Shown piece by piece: positions 9,709 through 19,783 of a stretch of DNA of 64,000 bases; positions within the stretch are counted from its first letter, which is position 1; each line of letters opens with the position of its first letter. Below the pieces are notes generated by a model. It was given only the letters and a program-made list of their open reading frames with translations, was not told the origin of the DNA and did not search any database. The position numbers and the translations under genes were made by a program. Source of the stretch: Lachancea mirantina (Eukaryota; Ascomycota; Saccharomycetes; Saccharomycetales; Saccharomycetaceae); assembly GCA_900074745.1 (NCBI GenBank), contig LT598462.1:744001-808000 (forward strand), in the 5' to 3' direction.

Positions 9709-12543
9709 ATGACAGCTACTTTGATCGACGGGAAGGCAATTGCCAAGGAAATTCGCGAGGAAATTCTCCGTGACATCCAGCAAATCAGAAATGAAAACTC
9801 CAGCTTTAAACCTACTTTGGCCATTTTTCAGGTCAGCGACCGTCAAGACTCGTCTACATATGTGAGGATGAAGAGAAAAGCTGCTGAAGAAGCCGGTATT
9901 GAGGTTATTTTCGTGCATTTGCCCGAAGACGTCGAGGAACGGTCTTTGATCGCGCAGATCGAGGAAATGAACCAGGATCGCAGTGTTGATGGGATCTTGG
10001 TTCAATTGCCGCTACCTAAGCACATTGACGAAGATAAAGTCACTTCTGCCGTGATGGCGCAGAAAGACGTCGACGGATTTGGTCCTTTCAACATTGGAGA
10101 GCTGAACAAACGTAACGGTAAACCTTACTTCCACCCATGTACGCCCAAGGGAATTATCGAGCTCTTGGATAGAAGCGGTGTTCAAATTGCGGGCTCTCGC
10201 GCTGTTGTCATCGGAAGATCCGACATTGTTGGTGCCCCTGTCGCAGAATTGCTCAAATCTCGCGACGCAACCGTGACAGTGCTACATTCTAAGTCCAAAG
10301 ACATCCCGCTCTACGTCTCCACCGCAGACATTATCGTCGTTGCGATCGGTAGAGCTGATTTTGTCAAGGGCGAATGGTTCAAGGGCAATAAAAACGCTGT
10401 TGTCATTGACGTCGGTACTAACTACGTCGAAGACACGTCTAAAAAAAGCGGCTATAGGTGTGTCGGAGACGTCGAGTTTGACGTGGCACGCGAACATGTT
10501 GAACTGATAACACCCGTTCCCGGCGGAGTCGGCCCAATGACCGTTGCCATGCTGATGCGCAATTGTTTGGACGCCGCGAGAAGATCGCTACAAGGAGATG
10601 ACAAACCTGCGTTTGCACCTCTGCCTCTAAACTTGTTGAAACCAGTGCCTTCAGATTTCGAAATTTCCAGAGCTCAGAAACCCAAGGAGATCACACAAGT
10701 TGCCTATGAAGCCGGTATCTTGGCCTCGGAACTTGAACCCTACGGGTCCACGAAAGCCAAAGTCAAGCTTGATATCCTAGACCGTTTGAAGTCTAGAGAA
10801 AACGGTAAGTACGTTTTGGTCACGGGTATTACACCTACCCCGCTCGGTGAAGGTAAGTCCACTACTACTGTTGGTTTAGCGCAGGCGCTGGGTGCTCACT
10901 TAAATAAGACTGTTTTTGCCAACGTTCGTCAGCCTTCCATGGGACCTACTTTCGGTATCAAGGGTGGTGCTGCTGGCGGTGGTTACTCGCAAGTCATTCC
11001 TATGGACGAGTTCAACTTGCATGTTACTGGTGACATTCACGCCATTTCCATGGCCAACAACCTTCTAGCTGCTGCGATCGACACACGTATGTTCCATGAG
11101 ACAACTCAAAAGGATGCGGCCCTCTATAAGAGACTGGTACCAACTAAACGAGGCATCAGAAAGTTCACCCCAACCATGCTCAGAAGACTTAAGAAGCTAG
11201 GCATCGAGAAACAGGACCCAAACACTCTAACCCCCGAAGAAGTCACCCGTTTTGCGCGTCTAGATATTGATCCAGAAACTATTACATGGAGAAGGGTGGT
11301 GGATTGCAATGACAGATTTCTAAGAGGTATTACAGTCGGAGAGGCACCAACAGAACGTGGCTTCACCAGAAAGACCGGCTTCGACATTTCTGTTGCTTCT
11401 GAGTGTATGGCCGTATTGGCTTTGGCCAACTCACTTCCTGATATGAGAGAGAGACTGGGCAATATCGTCGTGGCCGCTTCCAAGGCTGGTGAGCCTATCA
11501 CCTGTGAAGACATCGGATGTGCAGGTGCTATGACTGCGCTTCTCAAGGATGCCATCAAGCCAAATATCATGCAAACGCTAGAGGGAACCCCCGTTTTCGT
11601 TCACGCTGGGCCTTTCGCAAACATCTCCATTGGGGCAAACTCTGCTTTGGCTGACAAGATGGCTTTGAAGCTTGCAGGTGTTGACAAAGCCCTTTCACCA
11701 GAACAAAGACGTGAAAAACAAGGCTACGTCGTCACAGAGGCCGGTTTCGACTTCACCATGGGTGGAGAACGTTTCTTGAACATTAAATGCCGTTCTTCTG
11801 GCCTTGTGCCGGACGTGGTGATTATTGTCGCCACTGTTAGAGCGCTCAAAGTACACGGTGGAGGCCCTGAAGTCAAGGCAGGCGCTCCTTTGCCCTCTGA
11901 ATACTTAAACGAGAACGTCGACTTGCTCAGAAAGGGCTGCGCTAACTTGGCTAAACACATTTCTAACGCCAAGGCCTACAATTTACCGGTACTTGTTGCA
12001 ATCAACAGGATGTCATCGGACTCTGACCGCGAACATGAAGTCATCAGAGAGGAATCGCTCAAAGCCGGTGCGGTGGACGCCATCGTCTCTAACCACTGGG
12101 AGGAAGGTGGACAGGGTGCTATCGCCTTGGCACAGGGTGTCGTCGATGCCTGCGAGGCCACCAACCAGTTCAAGTTCTTGTATGAGACCAAAGGTGTTTC
12201 AGTCGAGGACAAAATCCGCACCATCGCCACCGAGATGTATGGCGCTGGTGACGTCGAATTTCTAACCGAAGCGCAAAAGAAAATTGACCTCTACACGAAG
12301 CAAGGCTTCGGTGATCTCCCTATCTGTATTGCCAAGACCCAGTACTCTTTATCGCACGATGCAAACCTCAAGGGTGTCCCAACGGGCTTCACATTTCCTA
12401 TTCGCGACGTGAGAGCGTCGGTCGGCGCTGGATATCTCTACGCGCTTGCTGCAGAGATTCAAACTATTCCAGGGTTGCCAACGCATTGCGGTTTCATGAA
12501 TGTGGAGGTCAATGACGATGGAGAAATCGACGGAATGTTTTAA
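9709..12543 (+). CDS. ADE3: Cytosolic C1-tetrahydrofolate synthase (trifunctional)
   Basis: Interconverts 10-formyl-, methenyl- and methylene-tetrahydrofolate and feeds purine, thymidylate and methionine synthesis. Length is 944 residues (S. cerevisiae Ade3 946). The N-terminal ~300 residues are the dehydrogenase/cyclohydrolase domain, with YVRMKRKAAEEAGI, the catalytic lysine region, VDGFGPFNIGEL and the TPVPGGVGPMT signature. The C-terminal ~620 residues are formyl-tetrahydrofolate synthetase, with the P-loop TPLGEGKSTT near residue 375 and the GIKGGAAGGGY block. No mitochondrial presequence is visible (MTATLIDGKAIAKEI), so this is the cytosolic Ade3 type, not Mis1. The neighbours fit S. 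cerevisiae chromosome VII order YCH1-ADE3-TDA10. A TGACTC element and a TATA box precede it. Confidence 0.97.
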   Translation: MTATLIDGKAIAKEIREEILRDIQQIRNENSSFKPTLAIFQVSDRQDSSTYVRMKRKAAEEAGIEVIFVHLPEDVEERSLIAQIEEMNQDRSVDGILVQLPLPKHIDEDKVTSAVMAQKDVDGFGPFNIGELNKRNGKPYFHPCTPKGIIELLDRSGVQIAGSRAVVIGRSDIVGAPVAELLKSRDATVTVLHSKSKDIPLYVSTADIIVVAIGRADFVKGEWFKGNKNAVVIDVGTNYVEDTSKKSGYRCVGDVEFDVAREHVELITPVPGGVGPMTVAMLMRNCLDAARRSLQGDDKPAFAPLPLNLLKPVPSDFEISRAQKPKEITQVAYEAGILASELEPYGSTKAKVKLDILDRLKSRENGKYVLVTGITPTPLGEGKSTTTVGLAQALGAHLNKTVFANVRQPSMGPTFGIKGGAAGGGYSQVIPMDEFNLHVTGDIHAISMANNLLAAAIDTRMFHETTQKDAALYKRLVPTKRGIRKFTPTMLRRLKKLGIEKQDPNTLTPEEVTRFARLDIDPETITWRRVVDCNDRFLRGITVGEAPTERGFTRKTGFDISVASECMAVLALANSLPDMRERLGNIVVAASKAGEPITCEDIGCAGAMTALLKDAIKPNIMQTLEGTPVFVHAGPFANISIGANSALADKMALKLAGVDKALSPEQRREKQGYVVTEAGFDFTMGGERFLNIKCRSSGLVPDVVIIVATVRALKVHGGGPEVKAGAPLPSEYLNENVDLLRKGCANLAKHISNAKAYNLPVLVAINRMSSDSDREHEVIREESLKAGAVDAIVSNHWEEGGQGAIALAQGVVDACEATNQFKFLYETKGVSVEDKIRTIATEMYGAGDVEFLTEAQKKIDLYTKQGFGDLPICIAKTQYSLSHDANLKGVPTGFTFPIRDVRASVGAGYLYALAAEIQTIPGLPTHCGFMNVEVNDDGEIDGMF

Positions 12544-13342
12544 AGTTTTCTTGGTCAGATGTCGACCTGAGAAGAATTGTATAGCGCCTAAGACTTGGTA
12601 TTGATACGGATATGTAACTGATAAAGAACCACGTGGATTTTTGTGGTGTAAGTTTTAAATCGCAAAACATTCGTTTCGCTCCTCTTTTGCCAAAGTGCCT
12701 AGAAGTCGGTATTGATTAAATGCTTGTAAGAATCCCCGAAGGTTTGATATACTGAAAGGCTTGATATGTAATTTGAAAAGGTATTCAAGTCAGCACACCC
12801 TCACAATTTCATAAATGCAATGGACTCTGCTGTTTGTTTCTATGGCCTCGCTTTAATATGAAGCAAAGGTTGATGTGGGCAGTATAAATATTGAGATGAG
12901 CTAGCGATGGGTGTCGGTCGCTGACGTGCCTAGTGAATTACTCCAGACAGAACGAGAAGCAATGGCTACGAGTAAATGGTCCTTCACCTAGGTGTCAGCG
13001 TCTGCCATGTGACCTGAACTTGAGGCTCGACTTACATCATCAGACAGAAGATTCCAGTAGACCTCACCAGGGAGCAGCGGAAGCGCCAATGACCCCTTAA
13101 GATAATTGCTTGCCAGCCTCGAAATTAGATCTTGAGGCTGGGTTCAAGAAATTCCATCGTTAATTTTATCAAAAAGTGTACGCTTGGGTGACACCAGATG
13201 AGCCACCATACAAGCGTACAAACCATAGCCCTTGAGTTTCAAAACTCTTTTAAATATCGCCATATACAGTCTTCTTACACCAGACGGATACAACCGTCAT
13301 ATTAAAGTATCACCACAAAACGTCAAGTTCTCCATTAGTAGC
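12544..13342. other. Intergenic region between ADE3 and secreted-protein gene 1
   Basis: About 800 bp between the ADE3 stop and the convergent stop of the next gene. I see no gene, tRNA or clear repeat. A CACGTG hexamer lies near 12630. Confidence 0.5.
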
Positions 13343-13804
13343 CTAACTGCTCGAACCAAACTCTGGAAGGTGAGCATACAACTCGGCAAGTTTCTCATTG
13401 GTGGTAGTCTTTATCCAAGTGTCGATCACAGTTTGATTTCCCGCAGCGAGCGTCGAAAAGTCATTGGCTACGTCTTCGCTGGTCAAATAGTCGTGTGCTT
13501 GGCCGTTGTAGCTTATGAACATTTTGAAAAACGCAGCGTCACCCCACTTTTCGCCGGCAATGGCATAATTGTACAGTTCAATAGCGTCTGATACAACCCT
13601 CCCGTTGTTGAGAGACACTAAAGACGCGTCAAGAGAGGTTTCAAAAGGTCCAGGTTTATAATATTCAATTAGAGCACTTTGACCATGATTAACGGTGATG
13701 TTTCCGACCAACATATTTGAGAGCGCGTCTTCATAGGTGACGGCACCTCCAAAGATGGTTTGGGAGAGAAGCAACCAAATAGCAAGCTTGAAAGATCTAA
13801 ACAT
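13343..13804 (-). CDS. Small secreted protein of unrecognised family, member 1
   Basis: I do not recognise this protein. It has 153 residues. The N-terminus MFRSFKLAIWLLLSQTIFGG has a basic start followed by a hydrophobic run, a likely signal peptide; an upstream in-frame extension to 13837 would bury it, so the ATG at 13804 is preferred. The mature part has no cysteine and carries N-glycosylation sequons (NITV, NQTV). A conserved core, GEKWGDAAFFKMFISYNGQAHDY followed by LAAGNQTVIDTW and NEKLAELYA, is shared with the products at 14982-15341 (strong) and 16206-16661 (weaker). The three form a local cluster inserted between ADE3 and TDA10, which adjoin on S. cerevisiae chromosome VII. Secretion or cell-wall location is inferred only from the leader; function is unknown. 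Confidence 0.7.
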   Translation of the reverse strand: MFRSFKLAIWLLLSQTIFGGAVTYEDALSNMLVGNITVNHGQSALIEYYKPGPFETSLDASLVSLNNGRVVSDAIELYNYAIAGEKWGDAAFFKMFISYNGQAHDYLTSEDVANDFSTLAAGNQTVIDTWIKTTTNEKLAELYAHLPEFGSSS

Positions 13805-14981
13805 GACGACTTGACTTCTATTGCCTGTAATCGTCAATTATAATCTTGATTACGTAGCGAAATTTTAGAGATGTTGAGAATTGGGTCGTTAATATATCAA
13901 GATTCTCGAAAGTCAAAAGTCCGAATTTCACGGAGGCAAAAAAGACCCTGTTCAACCCGTACACCGCATGATATTTTAAGAACGCTCTTTAAGCTTTTTT
14001 ACTGCAAACCATCCTGAAAGTGATCTCGGTGACGGGGTATCACATCATGAAAGCTAGCACTTTACTTCAAGTAGTTACGAACTATATTGTTTTATAAGCG
14101 CGAGGGCGTTGAGATATTTTCATTTATAATGCTCCGCGTCACTGTGCACCGTTGAACTTGCGTTGACATTGAATTAAGATGAACAATGGGCTGGTGCAAT
14201 TTCTTTAGTAGGAAACCAAATTTTATGTCTGGCCAGCTTTACGATGATCGTGCTATAATTCCTATTTCCGCTATGTTTATATCCATTAAGGTAGGTTGTG
14301 GAACCGGTTCAGCTGATTTCTATAAAGTCACGTGACCTTGAAATTGGATAATAATATCATACGTACTCCAGCGAGTGGTTACAGCGTGCTGTTTGCCTGG
14401 GTACTCTCTAGCTTTTTACTAGCGAGGCTGCTGGTCTTTGTTTTTGTTTTTCAAAGCTTGTACATCGAGACTTGTATCTCTTTTCGTTGGATATTTAACT
14501 CAGTGTTCCCGTCCGATAATCGAGTTCGCGGTCACTTAACCACTCCAGAAGATGGATGGCAATGAGACTTCGAGATATTTCAATGAATCATACTCTTTTT
14601 AAATCGTCATAAGCTGTACAACTTAATATAGTATGTATTTGTTTTGGGCATGAGCTTCTCGCAATAGGTTGTGCCCGCGCGTGTTTTGGCATTTGCATCG
14701 TCGATAAAAAGCGGTCGTTGGCTTTATTGCTCACCCAAAAAACAACTTCAATGAGCCGTAGGCAACTCCTCTGATTTCGCAACTTGCGCCACAGGAAGAA
14801 ATACACCAATCTAGCTTCCCACCTGCTCAGCTGAAGGCGAATCTAGTTTCCGTTGACCAACTAATGCAGCAGCTACCCCAGCAGTAGTCCCGAGAACTTG
14901 AACGGACGTTGGCACCTCCGTTGCCTGGAACCAACCTGAGAGATTGTCCCAGTCATCCACCGGAGGCACGTGACTGCCATC
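13805..14981. other. Intergenic region within the secreted-protein cluster
   Basis: About 1.2 kb with no supported gene. Short open frames at 14332-14565 and 14588-14809 show no domain, and the first of these starts at a non-ATG codon. A CACGTG hexamer lies near 14329 and another near 14968. Confidence 0.45.
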
Positions 14982-15341
14982 TCAACACGTAGAATCACGC
15001 TTAGCCAATTCGTTGGACTTCGCTAAATAAGGTGAAAGGTTGGCGTACAACTCAGCAAGCTTACCGTTAGTGCTACTATTGATCCCTGTCTCGATCACGG
15101 TTTGGTTACTTGCGATTAGCTTTGCAAAATCAAGCGCCAAATCATTGTCGGTTGAATAGTCATGGGCTTGGCCGCTATAGCGAGCGAACATGCTGAAAAG
15201 CGCCGCATCGTCCCAATTTTCTCCTGCGACAGCATAATTGTGTAGTTTAACAGCACCTTCCAATACCTTTCCATCCTTGAATCGAACCATCGACTCGTTG
15301 AGCGTGGCGTGGTAAAGCAGAGCGTTTATTGTCCAGCGCAA
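14982..15341 (-). pseudogene. Truncated copy of the secreted-protein family, member 2
   Basis: An open frame of about 119 codons strongly similar to the C-terminal two thirds of the product at 13343-13804: GENWDDAALFSMFARYSGQAHDY against GEKWGDAAFFKMFISYNGQAHDY, then SNQTVIETG and NGKLAELYANL. It lacks the signal peptide and the first ~45 residues. A stop codon precedes the frame and its first in-frame ATG comes 17 codons into it (MVRFKDGKV). No leader-like segment is visible just upstream in another frame. A TATATAGATAT stretch lies directly upstream. The likely explanation is a 5' deletion that joined promoter-like sequence to the middle of the gene; a distant first exon cannot be excluded. 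It has four N-glycosylation-type sequons but, without a leader, would not be secreted. Confidence 0.6.
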
Positions 15342-16205
15342 TCTCCCTTACTACCATTTCCGACCGGATATCTATATAAGAAATTCTGCTTCCAATCACG
15401 AGCTGTTAAAGTCCAGGATCATGAAGAAAGATTCACAAGCGAAAAACATTGAAGACTTCGAGACGATGGTTGGTTCATGTTTTGTCGCTGCTGAAGTCTT
15501 TGAACGTCTGTCTTGCCAAATATGACAAGGTCAATATATGGATTCTTTCCGATAGGCAGTGAATTGACTTCTTGCTTCTAAACTACAAACAAGCCAGCAT
15601 GTTATGGATTTAAGTGTTATCACACCACGTACGCCGGAAAGCCTTCTGATCATTTCATAGCCATCGCTCGAAAGCCTGTAACCTCGGGAGGAACTCTGAG
15701 AGAAAGTCCGAGACATCTCAAGGAGCTCCTCGAAACCGAAACAGGCAGTTACACCCTTAATACTCTGGACGTCAACCGAGGCCATAGGCACGCAAGAATT
15801 GTTGCCAAGAACGCTCGAAGGAGAAAAAGAAAGATCAAGAAATTGACGGTGCTGCAAACGGTAATTAATCTGTCAAAATTGTTCTTAAGTCCGAAACTGC
15901 TTGATTTTGATAATAAGCTGCACAAGTGACTGCGGCTCAGAGAAATGTCGTTGCTTGTGCAAAGAAAAAAGGCAGAACAGTGTCCTTTGCATGCTATCAT
16001 TCAAATGATTTACCTTGTCGCATAGCTCACGCCATGCAAATCACAGTCGTACTTTGAGCATCTTTTTAGATATTCACGCCCCCGCCTCCTCCAATTGCTT
16101 GGTCAAGGAACTTTTGCGAAAATTATGAATGAGACCCCTCCAACTTAGTGGGAGGTATCAAAGACTTTTAAAAGTTACAATTCCTTCTCCATTCTCAACC
16201 CAGGG
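15342..16205. other. Intergenic region within the secreted-protein cluster
   Basis: About 860 bp upstream of both member 2 (minus) and member 3 (plus). A 108-codon minus-strand frame at 15531-15857 has no recognisable features and I treat it as chance. Confidence 0.45.
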
Positions 16206-16661
16206 ATGTTATTTTTTGAACTTTTCTTGTATGCCACTCTAACCTTGATTACGGGCGTCAAAGCGTCCTTATCTTACTCGGATAGTTTGCGCGCCATCGC
16301 GAACAACCAAGTTTCGCCAAATGATATGAGCAATGGCACGGTTTACATCACATTGGGAGATTTTTTCAGCAACTATGGAGTGCAAGGTTTGGAAGACTTG
16401 AATGTATTCACTGTTACGAGCTTCCACTACCTACAATCTGTTGCCAGTTTGTGTGAAATCGCCGCAAAACGTCACGATTGGGCAGACGCTTTGATGCTGT
16501 ACTTGAAGTTCGCCTATTCTGGCCAACCAAACAGTAGCGAGCTTGAATCGTGTTCAGCTCTTGTTAAAGACATACTTGCGATGACCAACCAGCAGGCGGA
16601 CGAAGCGGGTGAGGGAGTAGCATCGGGTGTCAGCCTAGCAGATATTGGGGCCAGAGTTTAA
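16206..16661 (+). CDS. Small secreted protein of unrecognised family, member 3 (divergent)
   Basis: It has 151 residues and begins at an ATG with a hydrophobic leader, MLFFELFLYATLTLITGVKA, a likely signal peptide. The body shows the family pattern in weaker form: YSDSLRAI against YEDALSNM of member 1, then HDWADALMLYLKFAYSGQPNSS against EKWGDAAFFKMFISYNGQAHDY. Two cysteines and sequons NGTV and NSSE are present. Length and end point match member 1, so it looks complete. It is on the opposite strand from the other two members. Function is unknown. An overlapping frame downstream (16645-16851) begins with a non-ATG codon and has no similarity to the family tail, so I leave it out. Confidence 0.65.
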   Translation: MLFFELFLYATLTLITGVKASLSYSDSLRAIANNQVSPNDMSNGTVYITLGDFFSNYGVQGLEDLNVFTVTSFHYLQSVASLCEIAAKRHDWADALMLYLKFAYSGQPNSSELESCSALVKDILAMTNQQADEAGEGVASGVSLADIGARV

Positions 16662-17693
16662 ACAGCTCATGTATGCGCTTGGCAATGGATCGGTTGTGTG
16701 TGGGTCTTTGCGCCCCGCGCCAAATGCGACAGGCGTAGCGAAATTAGTTGCCCAAGCTAAAAACTTACTTTTTAGTTACAGGGACCGGCTTTTGTTAGCT
16801 CAGCAGCGTATTTTTTCAGCTGATATCGTCCAAACAAGCCAATTATTGTGATTGAGTTCTTAATTGCAAGGCAAACTTTTTTTCTACAAGACTTAGAATT
16901 GATATCCCTAGGATGTTGTTTGCGGTAACGTTTCTTCTCGCTTCAAATTACCCTATTGCAAACAAGGTACATCTCAATAGGTTACTGTATCAAAATACAA
17001 TGATAATACTATTAATTATATGATGAATGAATGGTATCTAGTTAAATAGGTAACCAAATTTATTTGAGACGAATGCTATAAGAAGCTTTGGCAAATTGTG
17101 GGCGACGTGTCCAGCAGGCTTCGCTTTTAAGTGGGTGCGCCACGTAAAAAGCCTAAGTACTCGTAGATTACTCATAACACGGGCGAAATAATTAGAAAGA
17201 GAGTAGCCACATGATAGATTTGGAAAAGTTTACCATTTCCAATCTAACCTGTTTCGACGACGCACAATCTGCAGCAGTAGTTGTATCAGCTTTTCCTTAT
17301 TAAAAGCCAGGCAGGGAAGTTCGCAACTGCCCGTATAACTTCAGTGTCGCGCGATAACGCAAAATTTATTTTAACCAGCTCATCTCAGCCTAGCGTCTGC
17401 CAGAACTTCTCTGCCTGTCGCAAGGCTTTAGTGACAAGGTATAATGATCTCGTTGCAACGTCTCATCTTCAGAACAAATAAAGTCAACTTTTCACTGCTT
17501 CCCAGCGCCAAAAGACGCTAAAGGCCGCCTTGAGAGGCTTCTTGGATTACGTAATCCCAGTGATCTCGTTTTTGGAGACAACGGTCACGAGACCTGGTTT
17601 CCCACTCATGGCTGCTCCTGTTAACAATCGGTTCCAAAGACAAATCTCTACTGTTCAGTGACGATAAAATCCTTTCAGAGTTGCGTCGTTCGG
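16662..17693. other. Intergenic region upstream of TDA10
   Basis: About 1 kb, AT-rich around 16850-17080. No supported gene, tRNA or clear repeat is seen. Confidence 0.45.
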
Positions 17694-18554
17694 ATGACTT
17701 TAGTAGAGGATGCAACGGAGTTCGTTTGGGAATGCTATCAGAAACACCTCGCCTCTCCAGCGGCCAAAAAACCACTGTTCGTTTTCTTGAATGGCCCCCA
17801 AGGCTCAGGAAAGACGTACACCTCCCGTCGCCTCGAGCAGTCGTTATCCGTGAAAAGCGATGGTCACGTGCTCGTGGCCAGCGTTTCCATCGACGACTTC
17901 TATTTGACCCACGCAGATCAAGCTGCCCTGGCCAAGAGTCATCCTGACAATGCATATTGGCAAGGCAGAGGTCTGCCGGGAACGCATGACTTGCACCTGT
18001 TGGACTCGTGTGTTCATCAGCTGCTCACGCACGACGAAGGAACCATCGTTTTCCCTACCTATGATAAGGCACGTTATGCAGGCACCGGTGACCGAGGCCT
18101 GCCGCGCTCGCTCCAGCTTCCGATAGATATCGTGGTCTTCGAGGGCTGGTTTGTTGGGTATTTGCCGCTAGGCGAAACAAATAAGTCGCTGAGAGAAGCC
18201 GCGGCGGAAGGTTATGGCTTGATGGAAGTGGACGAGGCTCTTAAATCTTTTTCGCAAAGGCTGTGGCAGAACAAACAGATTCCTTCTGTCGGCATTGTCA
18301 TTTCCGCAGATGTGGTGAACGTGTACAATTGGCGCTTGGAACAGGAAAGGGCGCTGGGCCTGAACCAGGGCATGTCGGATAAGCAGGTGCGGTTGTTCGT
18401 TCAACGGTACATGCCCTGCTACCACCTATACTATTCACGGCTGAAGAGCGAGGGTTTCGTGGGCCACAAGACGCTGGTCGTGGAAGTCGATCACTCGCGC
18501 AAGGTCACAGGCAAACGCTTCCTGGATGCCAAGGGAGCTGTCGAGAGCAAATAA
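17694..18554 (+). CDS. TDA10: P-loop ATPase/kinase of the glycerate-kinase-like family
   Basis: ATP-binding protein related to plant glycerate kinase and to phosphoribulokinase/uridine kinase folds; S. cerevisiae Tda10 (YGR205W) is of unknown substrate. It has 286 residues (S. cerevisiae about 290). The Walker A motif GPQGSGKTYTSRR is near residue 38, followed by SIDDFYLTHADQ, the QGRGLPGTHD block, FPTYDKARYAGTGDR and VFEGWFVGY, all family hallmarks. The frame is open from 17658, but that codon is GTG; the first ATG is at 17694. It follows ADE3 as on S. cerevisiae chromosome VII, after the secreted-protein cluster. It converges with MER2, whose stop is 7 bp beyond. Confidence 0.93.
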   Translation: MTLVEDATEFVWECYQKHLASPAAKKPLFVFLNGPQGSGKTYTSRRLEQSLSVKSDGHVLVASVSIDDFYLTHADQAALAKSHPDNAYWQGRGLPGTHDLHLLDSCVHQLLTHDEGTIVFPTYDKARYAGTGDRGLPRSLQLPIDIVVFEGWFVGYLPLGETNKSLREAAAEGYGLMEVDEALKSFSQRLWQNKQIPSVGIVISADVVNVYNWRLEQERALGLNQGMSDKQVRLFVQRYMPCYHLYYSRLKSEGFVGHKTLVVEVDHSRKVTGKRFLDAKGAVESK

Positions 18555-18561
18555 CTTACTC

Positions 18562-19575
18562 TTACAATTCACTTGAGAGGTCAGCACCGGCCATTTCGTC
18601 CCATGGGATGATATAGCGAGTAGTAGCTGCGCGCTTTGCAGGAGGCGCAGCGGGTGCGACCGCGATCTGTGGCGTCGGTTGCATTAAAGTGCTCGGGGGC
18701 GTAGCCTGGTAGGGATGTGAATAATGGTGGTACGTTGGGTGGAATTGGGTAGATGGCACGTGACCTCGAAGCGCTGTCCGGTCGTCGTACACGACCGGCG
18801 GGAGTAGGGTTTGCGGGGCACGCGCCAGCGCCTGCGAGACCGCGAACTCTACGGCGCCTTGTAGCTCTTTCGAGACCGCTTTGGAGATACTCTGTGTCAC
18901 GGACTGCGATACGGATTCCGAAACGGACTTTGTCAGGGACTCGCTCAGGCCCTTGAGCAGCGATTCGCGATTTTCGACTCGCATCATACGCTCCAGGGAC
19001 TCCTGCGCAGCGCAGCTTCGCTCGAAATTGCGCGCTATCAGCTCTGAAGTCTCACACACAGCCTTGAGCGACTCCCACAAGTGTTGTTGCTGGTTGTTGG
19101 CCTTTTCTCGAGCACGTGACTCGGCCTCGGCGGTCCGCGAAACTACGTCCAAAAGCTCTTCACGAAGGGCGTTGACCGCGGTTTCAAGCCCCGAAACTCT
19201 GTCCAAACTAGCGGTTTGCTGCTCTGTAGTCTTTTCGGCCTGTACGTTCAAGTCTGGCCCAAATTGACGCCTGTTAGTAAATTAAACTCGATCGCGCTCG
19301 AACCTGTCGTAAAGGGTATCTGTGGGACCTCCCACAATAGCGCAAATACCTTTAAGTTCTTTCAGTTGCTCCGAAATCTCAGAGAGCTTCGAAAAAGAGC
19401 CCCTGAGCTCCCGCGAATTCTTTTCCATTGCCGCAATCAGCAAAGTTGATCTCTCACGTAATTCTATCGACTCCAATTCTAGTTTTCCGGCCCATTCTAA
19501 AATCTGCTTGTCCGTGTCACTCTCCATATAAAGTTGAGGTGATGAACATTCCGTAATTTCCTCGCTGTCAGGCAT
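18562..19575 (-). CDS. MER2: Meiotic recombination protein Mer2/Rec107 (two exons)
   Basis: Mer2 binds chromosome axes and, with Mei4 and Rec114, enables Spo11 to make meiotic double-strand breaks. Exon 1 runs 19575-19350 and exon 2 runs 19253-18562; joined they give about 305 residues (S. cerevisiae 314). Exon 1 contains SDTDKQILEWAGKLELESIE, which matches the most conserved part of S. cerevisiae Mer2. Exon 2 is coiled-coil-like (VSGLETAVNALREELLDVV), with a Ser/Val-rich repeat SVSESVSQSVTQSISKAVS, and ends in a basic, proline-rich tail. The donor splits a codon after its first base and the acceptor supplies two bases (g|ac), so the frame is kept. Without splicing, translation stops at codon 98. 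It sits between TDA10 and LSM8, as REC107 adjoins LSM8 in S. cerevisiae. Confidence 0.85.
19254..19349 (-). other. MER2 intron, 96 nt
   Basis: The donor is GTATTT at 19349 (consensus GTATGT, so weak). A perfect TACTAAC branch site is at 19279-19273. The acceptor GGCCAG ends at 19254, about 20 nt after the branch A. Phase is 1 on both sides. An in-frame TAA inside the intron blocks read-through. Confidence 0.85.
19312..19319 (-). promoter_or_regulatory. Mer1-type intronic splicing enhancer
   Basis: ATACCCTT on the minus strand starts 30 nt after the MER2 donor site. It is an exact match to AYACCCUU, the element bound by the meiosis-specific splicing activator Mer1 in S. cerevisiae AMA1, MER2 and MER3. 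Confidence 0.75.
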
Positions 19576-19783
19576 AGTTTGACTGAGTTTTGCAGTTGTT
19601 TTCAGTGATTAGCTGATTGGTTCATAAACAGTTCCTCATCGGATTTTCATATCTTATTCTCGTATACGACACGTGATCTATTTCACAGGCATCACCTATT
19701 AAACCATCTCATCAATGATTGAACTGGCCTACCATTAAAAACCGTCACCATCCATCCCAGCTTTCCCATTCTTAGTCGCGCGA

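Noticed and set aside
16645-16851. Frame overlapping the end of secreted-protein member 3
   Set aside because: Starts at a non-ATG codon; member 3 already ends where its paralogue ends, so no frameshift need be invoked.
17518-17955. 145-codon minus-strand frame
   Set aside because: It lies antisense across the start of TDA10, has no domain, and its product is low-complexity basic sequence.
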